A program made the position numbers and the translations under genes. Under the pieces are notes generated by a model. It ran no database searches. It was not told the DNA's origin and saw only the letters and a program-made list of their open reading frames with translations. A stretch of 64,000 nucleotides of DNA from Platynereis dumerilii (taxonomy: Eukaryota > Annelida > Polychaeta > Phyllodocida > Nereididae), in the NCBI GenBank assembly GCA_026936325.1, contig JAPTHN010000003.1, positions 40,750,011 to 40,814,010 of the forward strand, given 5' to 3'. Numbering within the stretch: position 1 is the first letter of the stretch; each line of letters starts with the position of its first letter. Positions 10,705 to 21,800 of this stretch are shown here, piece after piece.

Positions 10705-11698
10705 CAGATAGCAAACATGTAATTAACAGGTGCTCAAGAAAAAAAAAAATGTATATAAATGTTTTTAAACTGATGTTGTGTGAAGTTTGAGTATGTTTAA
10801 TTGAAATGGATCACTTGCCCCTAAGACACTGATTGCCATTGAGACAGAAGGTCAATAATGTGGGTTCATGGAGAGCAATTAGGCCTAATTGCCAATTCAG
10901 CAATGCCATTGCCACAATTGCCCAATGCATGATTGCCTGGCACTTAGAAAAGAGCAGAGAGAGCGGGGAAAGGTAGCGGAAGAAGCTACGATGGAGGGGT
11001 AGCGGATGGAGTTGTTTCAAGTAGCAAGTAGCTTCTGTGATGTATTAGAATCCACCCGCTACCCGCTACCCGCTTTCTCCCAGCCCGCTTTTTAGTAAAT
11101 CCCTTTATCGCCGTTTTGGCTGCACACCGTGCAGGGTCTTTTTTTTTTCTTTTTTTTTTTGTACTTCTTAATAATTATATTAAAATTGTATATATATGTA
11201 TATAACATTATATTGTATATTATTATATCATATTTAAGTCATTATTGTACTATTATTATTTATACTATTATTATTTATTCACTATCATTGTTGTTGTTAA
11301 ATGTGTGTATATATTTTCTGGCTCCATGCCATTTTGTGGTGAGCTAATAAAGAAATTGAAATTGAAATTGAAGTTGTCCCAGCATAGAACACTGGATACA
11401 ACCCGCCTCCATTTAACGTCCCGTGGGCTCGGACTCAGGGGCTATTTATAGTACATAGAGAGGCTCTGACCCTGCCTGGGCTCGAACCCATGCAGGCACA
11501 GACCTCCCCATAGGAGCCCGACGATCTACCAACTAAGCTATCCCATGTATACACCTTAAAATCTACCCATGTATACACCTTAAAATCATACCAGGAAGTT
11601 GCATACCACATTTAACATAAAGTTAAAGCCCTCTAAATTTACCTTGTTGTGAAATCTAAGGCCCATCGGTGCCTTTTTGCATTTTTTGTCAAACTCAT
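6593..11698 (-). CDS. EMC4: ER membrane protein complex subunit 4 (EMC4/TMEM85), complete, 5 coding exons
   Basis: EMC4 is a subunit of the ER membrane protein complex, which inserts and stabilises multi-pass and tail-anchored proteins. Coding exons: 11698-11643, 7666-7546, 7416-7263, 6979-6822, 6628-6593, all with GT/AG borders and agreeing phases, giving 174 aa (human about 183). The start [18 protein letters not shown] matches the family's basic N-terminus with its Trp-Ala motif. Residues ~60-110 contain the conserved [15 protein letters not shown] block and the first membrane segments. Residues 112-163 hold the helix [17 protein letters not shown] and the [15 protein letters not shown] motif. 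The tail ends TGGGVVL, like the human SGGGLLL. The ATG is chosen because it gives the conserved N-terminus and sits 105 bp from the divergent NGDN start. The last coding exon is only 36 nt. The first intron (about 4 kb) is full of transposons. Confidence 0.95.
7880..8530. repeat. Degenerate ~20-bp minisatellite (CCCAGTTGGTTTGTGG-type) in EMC4 intron 1
   Basis: CAGTTGGTTTGT with variants (GGCCCAGTTGG, CACCCAGTTGG, AAGTTGGTTTATGG) repeats at irregular 15-30 bp spacing across about 600 bp. Open frames on both strands here arise from this repetition. The style resembles the iterated ends of the fold-back elements further along the intron, but I could not find an inverted partner or target duplication. 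Confidence 0.7.
9114..9135. repeat. ATTCT pentanucleotide microsatellite
   Basis: Four consecutive TATTC units are followed by a broken one, within EMC4 intron 1 and just before a SINE fragment. Confidence 0.85.
9160..9251 (-). mobile_element. SINE 3'-part fragment, target of a later insertion
   Basis: GACCGCCGTATGATG and, further on, ATTAATTCAGGGATG are shared in the same order with the SINE at 35000-35250 (GTGACCGCCGTATGATG ... CCCTATTAATTCAGGGATG). The match stops where the 9252-11128 element begins, so that element appears to have landed in or at the edge of this fragment. Confidence 0.6.
9976..11103. mobile_element. hAT-like non-autonomous element (inner), inserted into the 9252-11128 element
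   Basis: The left end CTGCTAAAAAGCGGGTTG is followed by AGCGGGTAGCGGGTGGA; the right end at 11050-11098 is the inverse of both. TTTATCGCCG, a piece of the outer element, is present on both sides (9966-9975 and 11104-11113), showing a target duplication of 8-10 bp made on insertion. The interior is AT-rich and contains a GATA microsatellite. No transposase is seen. It must be younger than the element it interrupts. Confidence 0.75.
10606..10711. repeat. GATA tetranucleotide microsatellite (~25 units)
   Basis: TAGA/GATA runs from 10606 to 10711 with one AAATAGA interruption near 10671 and a C substitution near the end. It lies inside the inner hAT-like element and is likely length-polymorphic. 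Confidence 0.95.
11137..11340. repeat. T-rich and AT-rich low-complexity stretch
   Basis: Two T-runs at 11138-11160 are followed by TA-rich sequence to about 11320. No gene or element boundary is recognised beyond adjacency to the hAT-like element and the next SINE. Confidence 0.6.
11341..11547 (-). mobile_element. tRNA-derived SINE with (ATTTCA)n tail
   Basis: Read on the minus strand from 11547, an A box (TAGCTTAGTTGGTAGA) and a B box (GGGTTCGAGCCC) are spaced as in a tRNA promoter. A body follows (GTCCGAGCCCACGGGACGTT, TGTATCCAGTGTTCTATGCT) and then a short tandem tail of TTTCAA units at 11350-11372. The body is shared with the copy at 35100-35170. It lies in EMC4 intron 1, in the gene's own orientation, ending about 95 bp from the first coding exon. 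Confidence 0.8.
11543..11590. repeat. Two direct copies of a 25-bp sequence next to EMC4 exon 1
   Basis: CCCATGTATACACCTTAAAA occurs at about 11542 and again 25 bp later. This is a simple local duplication between the SINE head and the EMC4 exon 1 donor site. Confidence 0.8.
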
Positions 11699-11803
11699 GT
11701 TGACTAGATCTTAGACTGGTCTTTCTTGGTCGACAATTCATCAAACAGCCAGATGAAAAGCAAAACATTCATCCACTTGCGTTGCAACGGATTAACAAAC
11801 AGC
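11699..11803. promoter_or_regulatory. Putative bidirectional promoter between EMC4 and NGDN
   Basis: Only 105 bp separate the EMC4 ATG (11698, minus) from the NGDN ATG (11804, plus). Both 5' UTRs and the core promoter must fit here or overlap the opposite first exon. I see no TATA box at a usable position on either strand, as expected for housekeeping genes. That both genes are transcribed from here is inferred from gene layout; transcription start sites are not visible in sequence. Confidence 0.6.
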
Positions 11804-14800
11804 ATGGCAGACCAGGTAGAATATCGGGTTTTCGTTGTTTTTAGGGGATATCTATGTTGATGTGTGAGGCCCAGGTATGGCTTAAGGTATCGCCTATCTA
11901 TCAAGTAATGATTGAAAGATTATTTAGGGAGACAGCCTCGTTTCAACGTTTGTGTTGCGTGATATGTCGTCGACGCATGTACAAGTGAGCGATAATGTGT
12001 GTATTTGTAGGCCTATTATTTTGGTTAAATTGAATACAAGTCAAGTCGTAGACACGCCAAGTCGTAGAAACACCAAGTCGTAGACATATTTCAGAGCTAT
12101 CCCCCAAGTCGTAGACACAGCATTTTCACTTGGAAAAGCTATTACCCACTCGTAGACACAAAATAAAATGAAATCACCAACTAGTCGACACTGTATCATC
12201 CAACCTGTAGACAGCATTCTTTTAAGATCTACCAACTGGTAGACAGCACTGTTGCAAAGGTTTTCCATCTCGCAGACAATGAAAGACCTTAAACACTAAT
12301 TACAACAAGTCTTCAAAGTGTCCTAAGAACAACTGATTACAGACACAAGTTAATCATTGTTAATTGAAGTATTAAATGATTACAAAATTGGGGTTGTTAT
12401 CGAGAGTAAACTACGAAGGAAGCGCAACGCAATTAATTGCAATTCTGTTGTCACCACTCAACTTATAATTAGTCACTAGCTGCTTCCTTGACCAAAATTA
12501 GCTGAATACAAGAAATAAATATATATAAATATTTTAGAAATTAATTTAATCAATTTATTCATTTAAATATCTTTGTGATTATCAAGCCCTTTTTAACAAG
12601 TTGGTTAAAAAACATCAACAATTAATGTCTGTCTATGACTTAATGGCTTTCCCTGCCAAAGTTGGTCTGTCTACAGGTTGGTAAACATCTGAAATGTAGT
12701 GTCTACGAGTTGGTGAGCAGAAAAACTACTGTGTCTACGACTTGGTAATATTAAACTGACCAAAAAGTCTGTGTCTACGACTTGGTGATCCCTGCCAATT
12801 TGATGTCTACCAGTTGGTAGTACCTGGTGTCTACGAGTTGGTTGTCTACTAGTTGGTTGTCTACCAGTTGGTTTGTCTACGAGTTGGCGTGTCTACGAAG
12901 TGTCTTGATACCAGTTCCCAAAGGTTAAGTCTACAGCGAGGAGCTAATCTCGGGTCTGTGTAAAATGCGGACCATGCGGTCGCGGACCAGACATTCTGGC
13001 AGCCAGAGTGTTGGTACTATGCTTCAAGTCTTGGACAAACCCTGGCCAGTCTGGAAAGGGTTAATTCGTGCGGACCAAACAGTGCAGACCATGCCGACCA
13101 AGTGGATAACAACAGGCTATATATATGATTTGAAATAGTGTTATACAGAAAATAAAGAAACTTTTAAATTTTTTTCATAAAATTGTAAAATATTGTATTT
13201 GGTCTGCATTTGGCATTTGGTCTGCATGATTTTGTCAGTACTCTGGTCAGAATTCTGGTCTGTGTATTTGGTCTGCATAGATCTGGTCTGCATTCTGGTC
13301 TGCACTTTGGTCTGCATTCTGCAATATTTTGGTCAGATCATTTTGGTCAGTTTTTTTTTTTAAATAAATGTTTTTAAAAGTTTAGGCCTAATTTAATATT
13401 TTTTTATTAAATTAAATCAGGTTGATATATTGTCTATATCTTGCTTATTGACTTGGTCCGCATTTTTCGCTTGATTGACTTTGTATTATTAGCTTGATTA
13501 AACAAGCAATGCTCCTCTGCACCCTCCTGTGTTTGTTTTGTGTCTGGTCCGCATGGTCCGTTTGGTCCGCATTTTACATTGACCCGCTAATCTCCCACCC
13601 CCCAGAATTGGCAGAAAATAGGAATTATTATTTGGCCATTTTGGGTGGTCCCCTCTCCGACACTCGCGGGAATCCGGATGTCCCCCGGGCTCAAGACCTA
13701 GTTGTGCCACTAGTTGAACACACACCACCCATCAGTCGTCAGTTATGATCAACATCAACAATCTGCAATCTGTGCCGCAATTTCTCCTTTATTTGTCTGT
13801 AGATCTAGCTTTCCAGAGCTGGTCGCTGAATGATTTCTCTTCGTTCTTTATCCCCTCAGTTACCTTGTGCACAATCCACCAATTGCCTTTGCCAGTTCTT
13901 CTAATATCTTCCACATATATTTATTATTCCCTCCCCCTCTCCTTGCCTCCATCTGCTTTTTTCCCCAAATATTTGCAAATAAGCCTTTCAGTTCAAGTGA
14001 GTTGATTCAAAGTTTATGTGAAATCTGTGACAGACAGTGAATGTGTTTCTCATTACTTTGCAGCCAGATGGGGATGATGTGGCGGAGGCAGTGAAGATTC
14101 TATGTGACATAAAAACAAAGTCAGACAACCTGGAACAGACCGTGAAGAATTTGATGTCTCGTGTTGAGGATGGGGACCTGCCTACCAACGAGGTAAGCCT
14201 GCGTTTTTGGACAACCTTTTTAACATGGTCAACTGCCTATCCATTTAATCCTGATTAGCAGACTTCTCTCACTTGGTTTACACTGTGTTGAGATGTAATT
14301 TGATGTTTTCATATTTTGACCCTGTGTATAAATGAAAGTGGATGAATAGCTATGTTTTCAACTGATGATGTTAACTGGTGTTCCTTGCCTTTAATGAGCT
14401 CTGAACAGGGCAAGAAGGAATGTGAATTTTCAGGCAATGAAAAATAATATGAATGCTTTCCACTATTATGAATTAGCAATATTTAAACATTTCGCTGAAA
14501 AATGATTCATGGCAATGCTGCCACAAAATCTTCGAGCTACAAATGAAATATATCTGATTCTATTTGACAGGGGCTGAGTTTTCTGGAGGTTAAGAATCAC
14601 CTTATGTTGGAGTACATGATAGACCTGACGCAAATAGGATTGCTGAAATGCCAAGGATTGAGCATCCAGCAGAACCCTGCCATCGACCGACTGATTGAGA
14701 ACAGAACTGTGAGTGCAATTGAATTGATTGACAGCAATTGACAGTGAAAAGTCCTTAACAATTTAGTCTTGCTAGACAGATATTTTTTCCTGTGCCATAA

Positions 14801-17800
14801 GTGCATCTCACCACATTAGTTAACCTCAGGCCTACTAGCTGATCAGCTCAGGCGAAAATACATGATGTAAAGAACCTTGTCACTTATCCATCTGTTTTGG
14901 CAGACCTTCTAAAAATAAAAAATTTCTTACTGAAAAGTGAATGTTGTCTTTTTCAGTTTTTAGAGAAAATGAAACCAATCGAGAAGAAACTGCAGTACCA
15001 GATAGACAAACTAGTCAAGGCAGCTGTTACAGGAATTGGTGAGCTATCCAACTAAGTCTGTAGCATGTTTTTTAAGAGCTGTGTGGTTAATATTAAATTA
15101 GTCACAAATTTATAATTGTTGTGATATCAAATATTGTGATAATCATATGATAATTTTGCATAGAAACATACAGTAATTTTTTTTTTTAATTTTCCCCCTG
15201 TTTTGGCAAACACCATTTATTTCAACAAAATTGTGCAAGTTGCCAAAAAACAATAATATTAGTGAATGTTCATGGTCAAGGATATGCCTGGAACCAAGAA
15301 CAAATATTCTCAAGAGAAATATAAAACTGCCATTCATTGGATGCACCTTGTGGTCCATTTCAGATCAAAATGATCCTCTGCGCCTGAAGCCTAATCCGGA
15401 CAATCTGATGAGCAAGGTGAGACTGGGATAATGATGACTCAAATGCCAATATAATTTGGTTCACTTATTTCTGTTGTTTTTTTCGGTAACTTTAATAATG
15501 TTGTAATTCTTTCACACATGATTGGGGGAGCAAATCATAAAGTTCTGCTTGCATCCATTCGTTGATTATTGGAGAACTTTGTTGATCAAAATAGTGTTTT
15601 TTTTCTTGTTTTAGTTGGATGGGGAGTCTGGCTCCGAAGGATCAGATGAAGAAGGGAATGAAGACAAATCCAAGAAATACCGACCTCCCAAACTGGCTCC
15701 TGTTTATTATGGTAGGAAATCTATCTTCTCTTTCGCATTATTATTCAGTTGTAGAAAATGTCTGCTGATTTGATTGCTCTGCTTCTTAATGTTAATAGAA
15801 AACATTTTCTGCTAAAAATATGTCGTGAGGACTTTTCATCTCAGACATCAAAGCCAGTTTTTCATAAATTTCATCTTAAATTTTACTACATGTACATTGT
15901 ATTCAATTGAAAATTGAATTAAAAATTTTTTCTTCCGCTGACTTGTACATGGCTGGCGCATATATATGTTCAGCTCATATTATAAATAAACAACCATCTT
16001 GGAAATTGATAAGGAAAATCTGAGCCTTGCATGGTTGAATTGGTTTGCAGTCTTCTTTGAAAACCTACTTTTAAACGGCAATTTTTTGGCTTTGTATTAC
16101 CTTTATACAAAGATTGAGTTTCTTTTTGGCAGAGGGAGATGACACGCGAGCTGACAAAGAGGAGATGGAGAGAAAGAGGCAGAAGTCGAGGGCCCTGAGC
16201 AGCAGCATCATGCAGGAGCTGAGGCAGGAGTACTACGAGGGCCCCGAGGAAGTCAGGGTAACTGCTCTTGTTAATTGCACTTGATCCTAAGCTATCTTAC
16301 GTTCTATATTTACGACCCAGATTTACTGGAAGGGTAGGCCTCATAAGTAGCATGACACCAGTCCATGTTTAGTTTTGTTTACATCATCGTGCCTTGTAGC
16401 TGGTATGGAAGATTTGCCTCATTTAGGATGGGTTTTTAAAATGCTTTTGTGCTGTGAATAATTTACTATGTTTTTTTTAGCTCTTATATATAATTAAAAG
16501 AAGTTTCTGATTGTCATACATTGACCGTTGAAATGAAGGGGCGAGGGAGTCATGTGGGGACATATTGATTAATGAGGAAGTGCCAAGACAGTTTCACACA
16601 CAAATAAGAGATTGGTCTGACAAGTTGTCTGACGTTTTCTGTTTCAGGATGACATGAATCTGCACAGACTGCGAGCCAACAAGAGAGAGAAGGAGAGGAT
16701 AGAGTGAGTATTTACCCTGTGACAGTATCAGCTTGGAATATTTGCAGTCCTCACTCTTCGCTCGTACTTTGCAAGGCACTGTCCAGCTTTGAATGTGATC
16801 GGGGATGCCTTAATTTTAAGCCTCTCACTTTTGAAAAGGGGTATCTTGGTGTACTAGCCTCGTGATATCTTCACATCGGCTTCTGGCGTATGTTGGCTGA
16901 ATTAGCTTCAGAGTCAGTGGCATTGAAGCAATAATTGTTGTTTCCGTTTATCTGGTACACATCCACTAATCTTCAAAATGTCTCCTGTCCTTTCACAGGG
17001 TCAGGGTCCTCAGGGACAATGCGAAAGTTTCAGGTTTTCAATTGGAATCACAGGCATAACTGATCATAATTTGCATGACTAGCTTGTATTTTCCCCACAA
17101 CATTTGTGCTCATCAATCTGCACATGCAGACTCATTGCAGAGCCACTGAAACAAACCGAGGTAGGCATCTCCTTGTTCCAGTTTTCCTGGCCAATGCTGG
17201 GCCACCCAGGAAAGCTGCACCCAGGATGTGGCTTTTGAGTGCAGGGAGTTTCCCGCCTTGGTATTTTTCACTGCCAAATTTAGGCAGAAACTGTTAAGTA
17301 AAAAAAACAATTTGTTAAGCATTCTAATCACAGGATTAACTGATCTGTGTCTCTATTGGTTGTCATGTCATTCCATGATTGACGGCCGCCTTAAAGCATC
17401 TTCACTCTTCGTCTATTTCATGATTTGCATTCACGTCTCATTCTCCATTTCCGCAGGTATGAAGAAGAGAAGTTCTTCAGAATGGCCGTCAGCAAGAAGG
17501 AAAAGGTGATTACAAGTTAATGGAATATATTACTTGCCATTGAACTTCTAACATTAATGCAAATAAGATTACTAATTCTTGTACATTCCTCTTCCAGGCT
17601 GCACAACGCAGAATGGCCACTATGTCGGGTTTGTCGGAGCTCACCCATGGTTTTGGAGATATCAGTGCACTGAACGATGATGGCACTGGGGTAGGTTTTT
17701 GACCAAGACATTTGTATTTGCGCAACAGGTGGAGGCCTCCCGGTGGTACCCCCAACCTTGGGGTATCCCCGGGGGGTGCCCCAACCTTGGGGTATCCCAA

Positions 17801-18758
17801 GGTAGTACCCCCAACCTTGGGGTATCCCAAGGAGGTACCCCGAACCTTGGGGTATCCCACGGGGGTGCCTCCAACCTTGGGGTATCCCATGGGGTGCCCC
17901 CAACCTTGGGGTATCCCACGGGGGTGCCCCCAGCCTTGGGGTATCCCACCCTTGGGTATCCCCGGGGGAAGGCCCCACCCACGGGCCAACTCTGCTCTGC
18001 TGATTACTGATTAGCACCAGTCAGGCTGTTCTGGTTGACTGCACACATAGCCCAGAGAGCCCTGAGTGAGACGACGACATACCAGTGACACAACATGACA
18101 ACATTTGGCTGGTCACAACATTTGGCTGACACAACAAAAACAGAGTAGCTGCAATATGAATATTGCAGCAACAATTAAAAACGCAAAACTATTTCCAAGA
18201 CTATTTTTCTGCATATGCTTCAGATGGGCTTTTGAGTTCATGAATGCATATGTATAATCCGGTGTCAAAGGACCCAGTTGCATAAAATCAGTCAAGTGTG
18301 ACCCTCTCTTGCATGTGACTGACAATAGATTCCTCAGTCTGATTGCCTGGTATGTAATGTGTTAATCTTTGGTCCTTTTATATTTGTCGCCGAGATTGGC
18401 AAAATAAATAGAAAACTGTTTTAGGCACGGCCTTTAGAGCATTAAAACGATTTGAAAATATGTAGTTGATCTATTACGTATTAGAGGACTTAAATTAAAA
18501 AGACCTGCATCCCTAAATACTTCACCAACTACAATTTATGTAATATTTTAATCTAACTTCGATTAATTTTCTTCCAGGGGAGTGGATCTTCTAAGAAAAG
18601 AAAAAGATCATCCAAGGTATTTGATATTTTTTTATACACATTAAGAAGTTCCAACACATTGTATAATTGCTGATGTATCGTGCTCTCTTCTAACCGTTTG
18701 TGGTTCCTTTCAGGGCAAAGGAAAGAAATCGGGAAAGAAGAGGTTCAAGAGACATTGA
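11804..18758 (+). CDS. NGDN: Neuroguidin (Sas10/Utp3/C1D family), complete, 12 coding exons
   Basis: NGDN is a nucleolar small-subunit processome factor and eIF4E-binding protein. Coding exons: 11804-11815, 14064-14192, 14571-14708, 14957-15038, 15364-15416, 15615-15711, 16133-16257, 16648-16703, 17457-17505, 17598-17690, 18578-18616, 18714-18758; borders are GT/AG and phases agree, giving 305 aa (human about 315). Residues ~48-125 carry the Sas10/C1D core: GLSFLEVKNHLMLEYMIDLT, then FLEKMKPIEKKLQYQIDKLV, then DPLRLKPNPDNLMSK. An acidic GSEGSDEEGNED stretch follows, then KYRPPKLAPVYY and RALSSSIMQELRQEYY. The C-terminus (KKRKRSSKGKGKKSGKKRF) is a basic nuclear/nucleolar signal. The first coding exon is only four codons (MADQ); it is inferred from phase, donor site and position, and is the least certain part. 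The gene converges on Piezo. Confidence 0.93.
12045..12899. mobile_element. Fold-back element with arrays of GTCGTAGACAC-type motifs
   Basis: CAAGTCGTAGACAC recurs about 7-8 times between 12040 and 12280. Its reverse complement (GTGTCTACGACTTGG, GTCTACCAGTTGG) recurs about 10 times between 12660 and 12900, so the whole is a long imperfect inverted repeat around an AT-rich centre. The outermost repeats share TCGTAGACACGCCAA. I could not find a convincing target duplication. It lies in NGDN intron 1 and has no coding capacity. Confidence 0.65.
12952..13585. mobile_element. hAT-like fold-back MITE with target duplication GCTAATCTC
   Basis: The ends are inverted copies: left GGGTCTGTGTAAAATGCGGA, right (reversed) GGGTCAATGTAAAATGCGGA. 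GCTAATCTC flanks both sides (12943-12951 and 13586-13594), giving 8 bp plus one further matching base, which suggests hAT. Subterminal arrays of GCGGACCA on the left and TGGTCTGCAT/TGGTCCGCAT on the right fill much of the element. It is non-autonomous and lies in NGDN intron 1, about 470 bp before exon 2. Confidence 0.8.
17742..17968. repeat. GC-rich ~30-bp minisatellite in an NGDN intron
   Basis: Seven to eight units read CCCCAACCTTGGGGTATCCC plus a variable 10-bp spacer. The unit core is almost palindromic (CCAACCTTGG), so single strands can fold. Open frames of 100-166 codons on both strands here come from a unit length divisible by three and are not genes. It begins about 50 bp after NGDN exon 10. 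Confidence 0.9.
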
Positions 18759-18822
18759 AATCCTGCAATTAGCCTTTTTTGCAATATTCATATGTTTGTT
18801 CTTTTCTGAATATACATTATTT

Positions 18823-18828
18823 ATTAAA
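18823..18828 (+). terminator. ATTAAA poly(A) signal of NGDN
   Basis: ATTAAA lies 65 nt past the NGDN stop, giving a short 3' UTR. It is the common variant hexamer; no perfect AATAAA occurs between the stop and this point. Confidence 0.5.
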
Positions 18829-18839
18829 GGAAATGATAA

Positions 18840-21800
18840 ATTAGTCAAGTTTCCTTATTGCTCTTGAAGGTAAACGTACTGAAAATATTTTGTATTTAAC
18901 ATGCCCAGGGTTCAAAGGCATGCAGGCCAAGGCATTCGGCAGAGCAGGGATGGACCAACCAATCATGCAGTGTAGTTTTGCGTTTGTTGACTGCCTTCTT
19001 CATTGACAGGCTGAGAAATTCACTTCAGTTCAATTATTAAGTGGTCCAATGGTGAGGACTCATCCTGAATCACAAGTTTGTCTACAAAGTGCATGCAGCC
19101 TGGGGATGAGGCAATTTGATTATGACAACTATAAAGGATACTCTTTCGATCCAAGGGTGGACTGGCTATTGTGTCGGTGGGCCCAAGTTAGGTCAGCAAG
19201 TGGACACAGGGCCCATGAGGGCCTCAGTCCGTTGCTGTTCAGGTCTTGTTGGCAACTTCAGTGCAGCAAATATATGCCTTTGAACATCAGTTTCATTTCA
19301 TTTCAGAAGTTAAGACAACACAGTTATTTAGTTGCTTATTTTATACAAATTTATTTACAGAACCAATAACAGCAAAAACACTTCCGTGTTGCAGTAAAAC
19401 GTTAAAATTAAAGACATGTTAACCCAGTTGGCTTTCAGTGCATCTATTGGCGAGAATAGAATTAACTGATTAGCCCTACAATTTTCTACATTGCCTATCA
19501 ACAAGATGAGCAGACATAATCCTACTTTTTGTGTTATCACAAATTCACAATTAAGGTCCATCACATCGTGTTAAAAATAATTAGGAGTTTAATAAATAAA
19601 TTGAAATATAAATATTGCTCTTTCAGAAAGTTAGATGTTTTCCCAATTATAAATATATATCTACTGCAATGCTACTAGTACCAGTACTATATATACTAAC
19701 TACAATTAGTACAGTACCTGTTTTACAACTCCATATATATATATATAACAAATGTACACAACTTCTTGCAAATTTAATAAGACCTACTTTGTACAATGCC
19801 AAATATTTTCTGACACATCCTAATCTCACTTCAACTGTTGACTAGCGGTTCTTAAATTGAGGATAATTAACACTTGATAAAATTTAATATTACATGGATG
19901 GAATAGAGTGTAAATTTGTCCATTGACAAAATCACAGTTCTTCTACCCTGAAGTTGCTATTCTACGATCACCACTTTACCTTCAAGTATATATTTGCCAG
20001 TTGCCAATGGCAATGTGTATGTAGGACAATGTAAAGCTTCTAAATTGCACAAAAATCTAAATGTATCACATAGCATATTTCAGATAACAATAAGCTTATG
20101 GGACGGGAAAACAGCATCCATTAAAATTACAAGACAGTCATAAGAGTGATCAATTATTCAATTGCATTAATTGATGCTTCGTATTTCAATGATTACCCGG
20201 CACAACACATTTAGTCCTGAATGACCCTTCAAAATGAGTGCTACGATTATTGTCAGTAGATTACGAGTAAAATAGCGATACACGCATATCACTTTACTTA
20301 ATGATAGATATACCGATTACATCTCATCTTACTAATTGCATACGAATTGACAATGAAGAATTAAGACAACTACTTCAAGGTATTTTAACCTTACAGCCAT
20401 AAACCCAATACAATTATCAGACCCTTTCAAAACATATATATGCTACACTGGACTTTTTCAAAATATACAAAATGCAGCATGCTTAGCCTTATCATACATT
20501 GAACGACTGGGTGTATGTTGTAACAGCTATAATGTTCACTATAATTGGTCAACATCAAATTTACCACTTGTTATTAAATTAATTGTATCAATAGGTTCTT
20601 AGTCCACTTGCATGATATTATATACAACACTTTTTTTGCAAGTCCACCACTAACTATTATCCACGTTAATATACACATTGGCTTGAAGAATACAGATACA
20701 CAAAATTTAAATGCAAGTATTAGCTACATATGAGAAACAAAGAAAATTGATTGCTTGATGGTTCCATAAAAACGTTTCTCAATTTCATATCAGACATTTA
20801 TTTACCTGGTATATATATGGACCTGGCGTCTGCAATAAATGTTTACAAGACAATACATGACAATACAACCTTATTTTTAATTTGGTAAACTGTTTGATCT
20901 TTGATATAATGACAATTTCAAATGTTATTCTGCCATAACGCATCAAACTGGGAATATACATCGCATATTTAGGCAAATAATATATCAGATTACATGTATA
21001 TATATATACAAATGATCCAGAAATTGTCAAACAACGAAAATGACCAGAAAATATTGCGTCATTGAAAGTTAACTCACAACCAACTTAATTGTCATTACCA
21101 AACACTGGCAAACAGGCCAAAATTTGTGTTCATTTTATATTAAGATTTGAACTTGCCTCAGATAATATTCACAGTTGAGACACTTCCGTAGTCATGCTTG
21201 TTGATGCAAGTTAACGTTTAAAGGAAAATTTACATTTGTTCTGAAATAATTATTTTGGCACCTCAAAAAGCATTGGCAAAGAACAGAACACACACTTTTA
21301 TTGCATAAATACCTAAGAATAGAATGCTGATACAACCTAGTTTCTCAAAATACTACTGTATTCCACACTTGGTTATGCGACTACGAAATGACAATGGAAG
21401 TCCTGTGCAGAAACACCACTGTATCAAGTTCATCAAAAATGTTTTAACACAGAATTCAAGTGAACGTCAGGGACAGATTAAGATGCAACACAGCCACATG
21501 GGACTAAAGGCAATTGCTGAGTATATAACAAATGCATTTTATAAAATCACATACATTAATAGACAATGCAACAACTCCAGTTATTCCTTAATAAACTCAT
21601 TATATACAAACAAGATACTCGTCTAACAAGCAAACCATCCACAAAACAGGCTTCAGGCAAGAAAACAAAACTGCAGGTTACAAGTCATTTGAAACTTAAC
21701 TGTTCACATGAAAACAAAAAAGAAAGCAATTGCATGAATTTAAATAAGTCATTTTAAAGCATCTTTGGTTTATTGCAATACCCAACAGCTGGCAAAACGT

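Larger units (their letters stand above)
9252..11128. mobile_element. hAT-like non-autonomous element (outer), with 8-bp target duplication GTGCAGGG
   Basis: The left end (9252 onward, CAGTCAAAACGGCGATAAAC) and the right end (reverse of 11100-11128, GTGCAGCCAAAACGGCGATA) are inverted copies. They are flanked by identical GTGCAGGG at 9244-9251 and 11129-11136. An 8-bp duplication is the hAT rule. The subterminal parts are arrays of AACGGCGAT/AACGGCTAT motifs, in plus orientation at 9260-9425 and inverted at 9840-9975. A second element (9976-11103) sits inside; without it this element is about 740 bp. It has no transposase and is therefore non-autonomous. Confidence 0.75.

Noticed and set aside
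11480-11545. tRNA gene on the minus strand
   Set aside because: A and B boxes are present but there is no closing acceptor stem; a body and tail follow, so it is a SINE.
13494-14005. Plus-strand frames as NGDN upstream coding exons
   Set aside because: They overlap the end of a MITE and lack homology to NGDN; phase and N-terminal length fit the 11804-11815 exon better.
17510-18017. Open frames of 100-166 codons on both strands
   Set aside because: They run through a 30-bp minisatellite whose unit is a multiple of three; the real coding sequence there is NGDN exon 10, ending at 17690.
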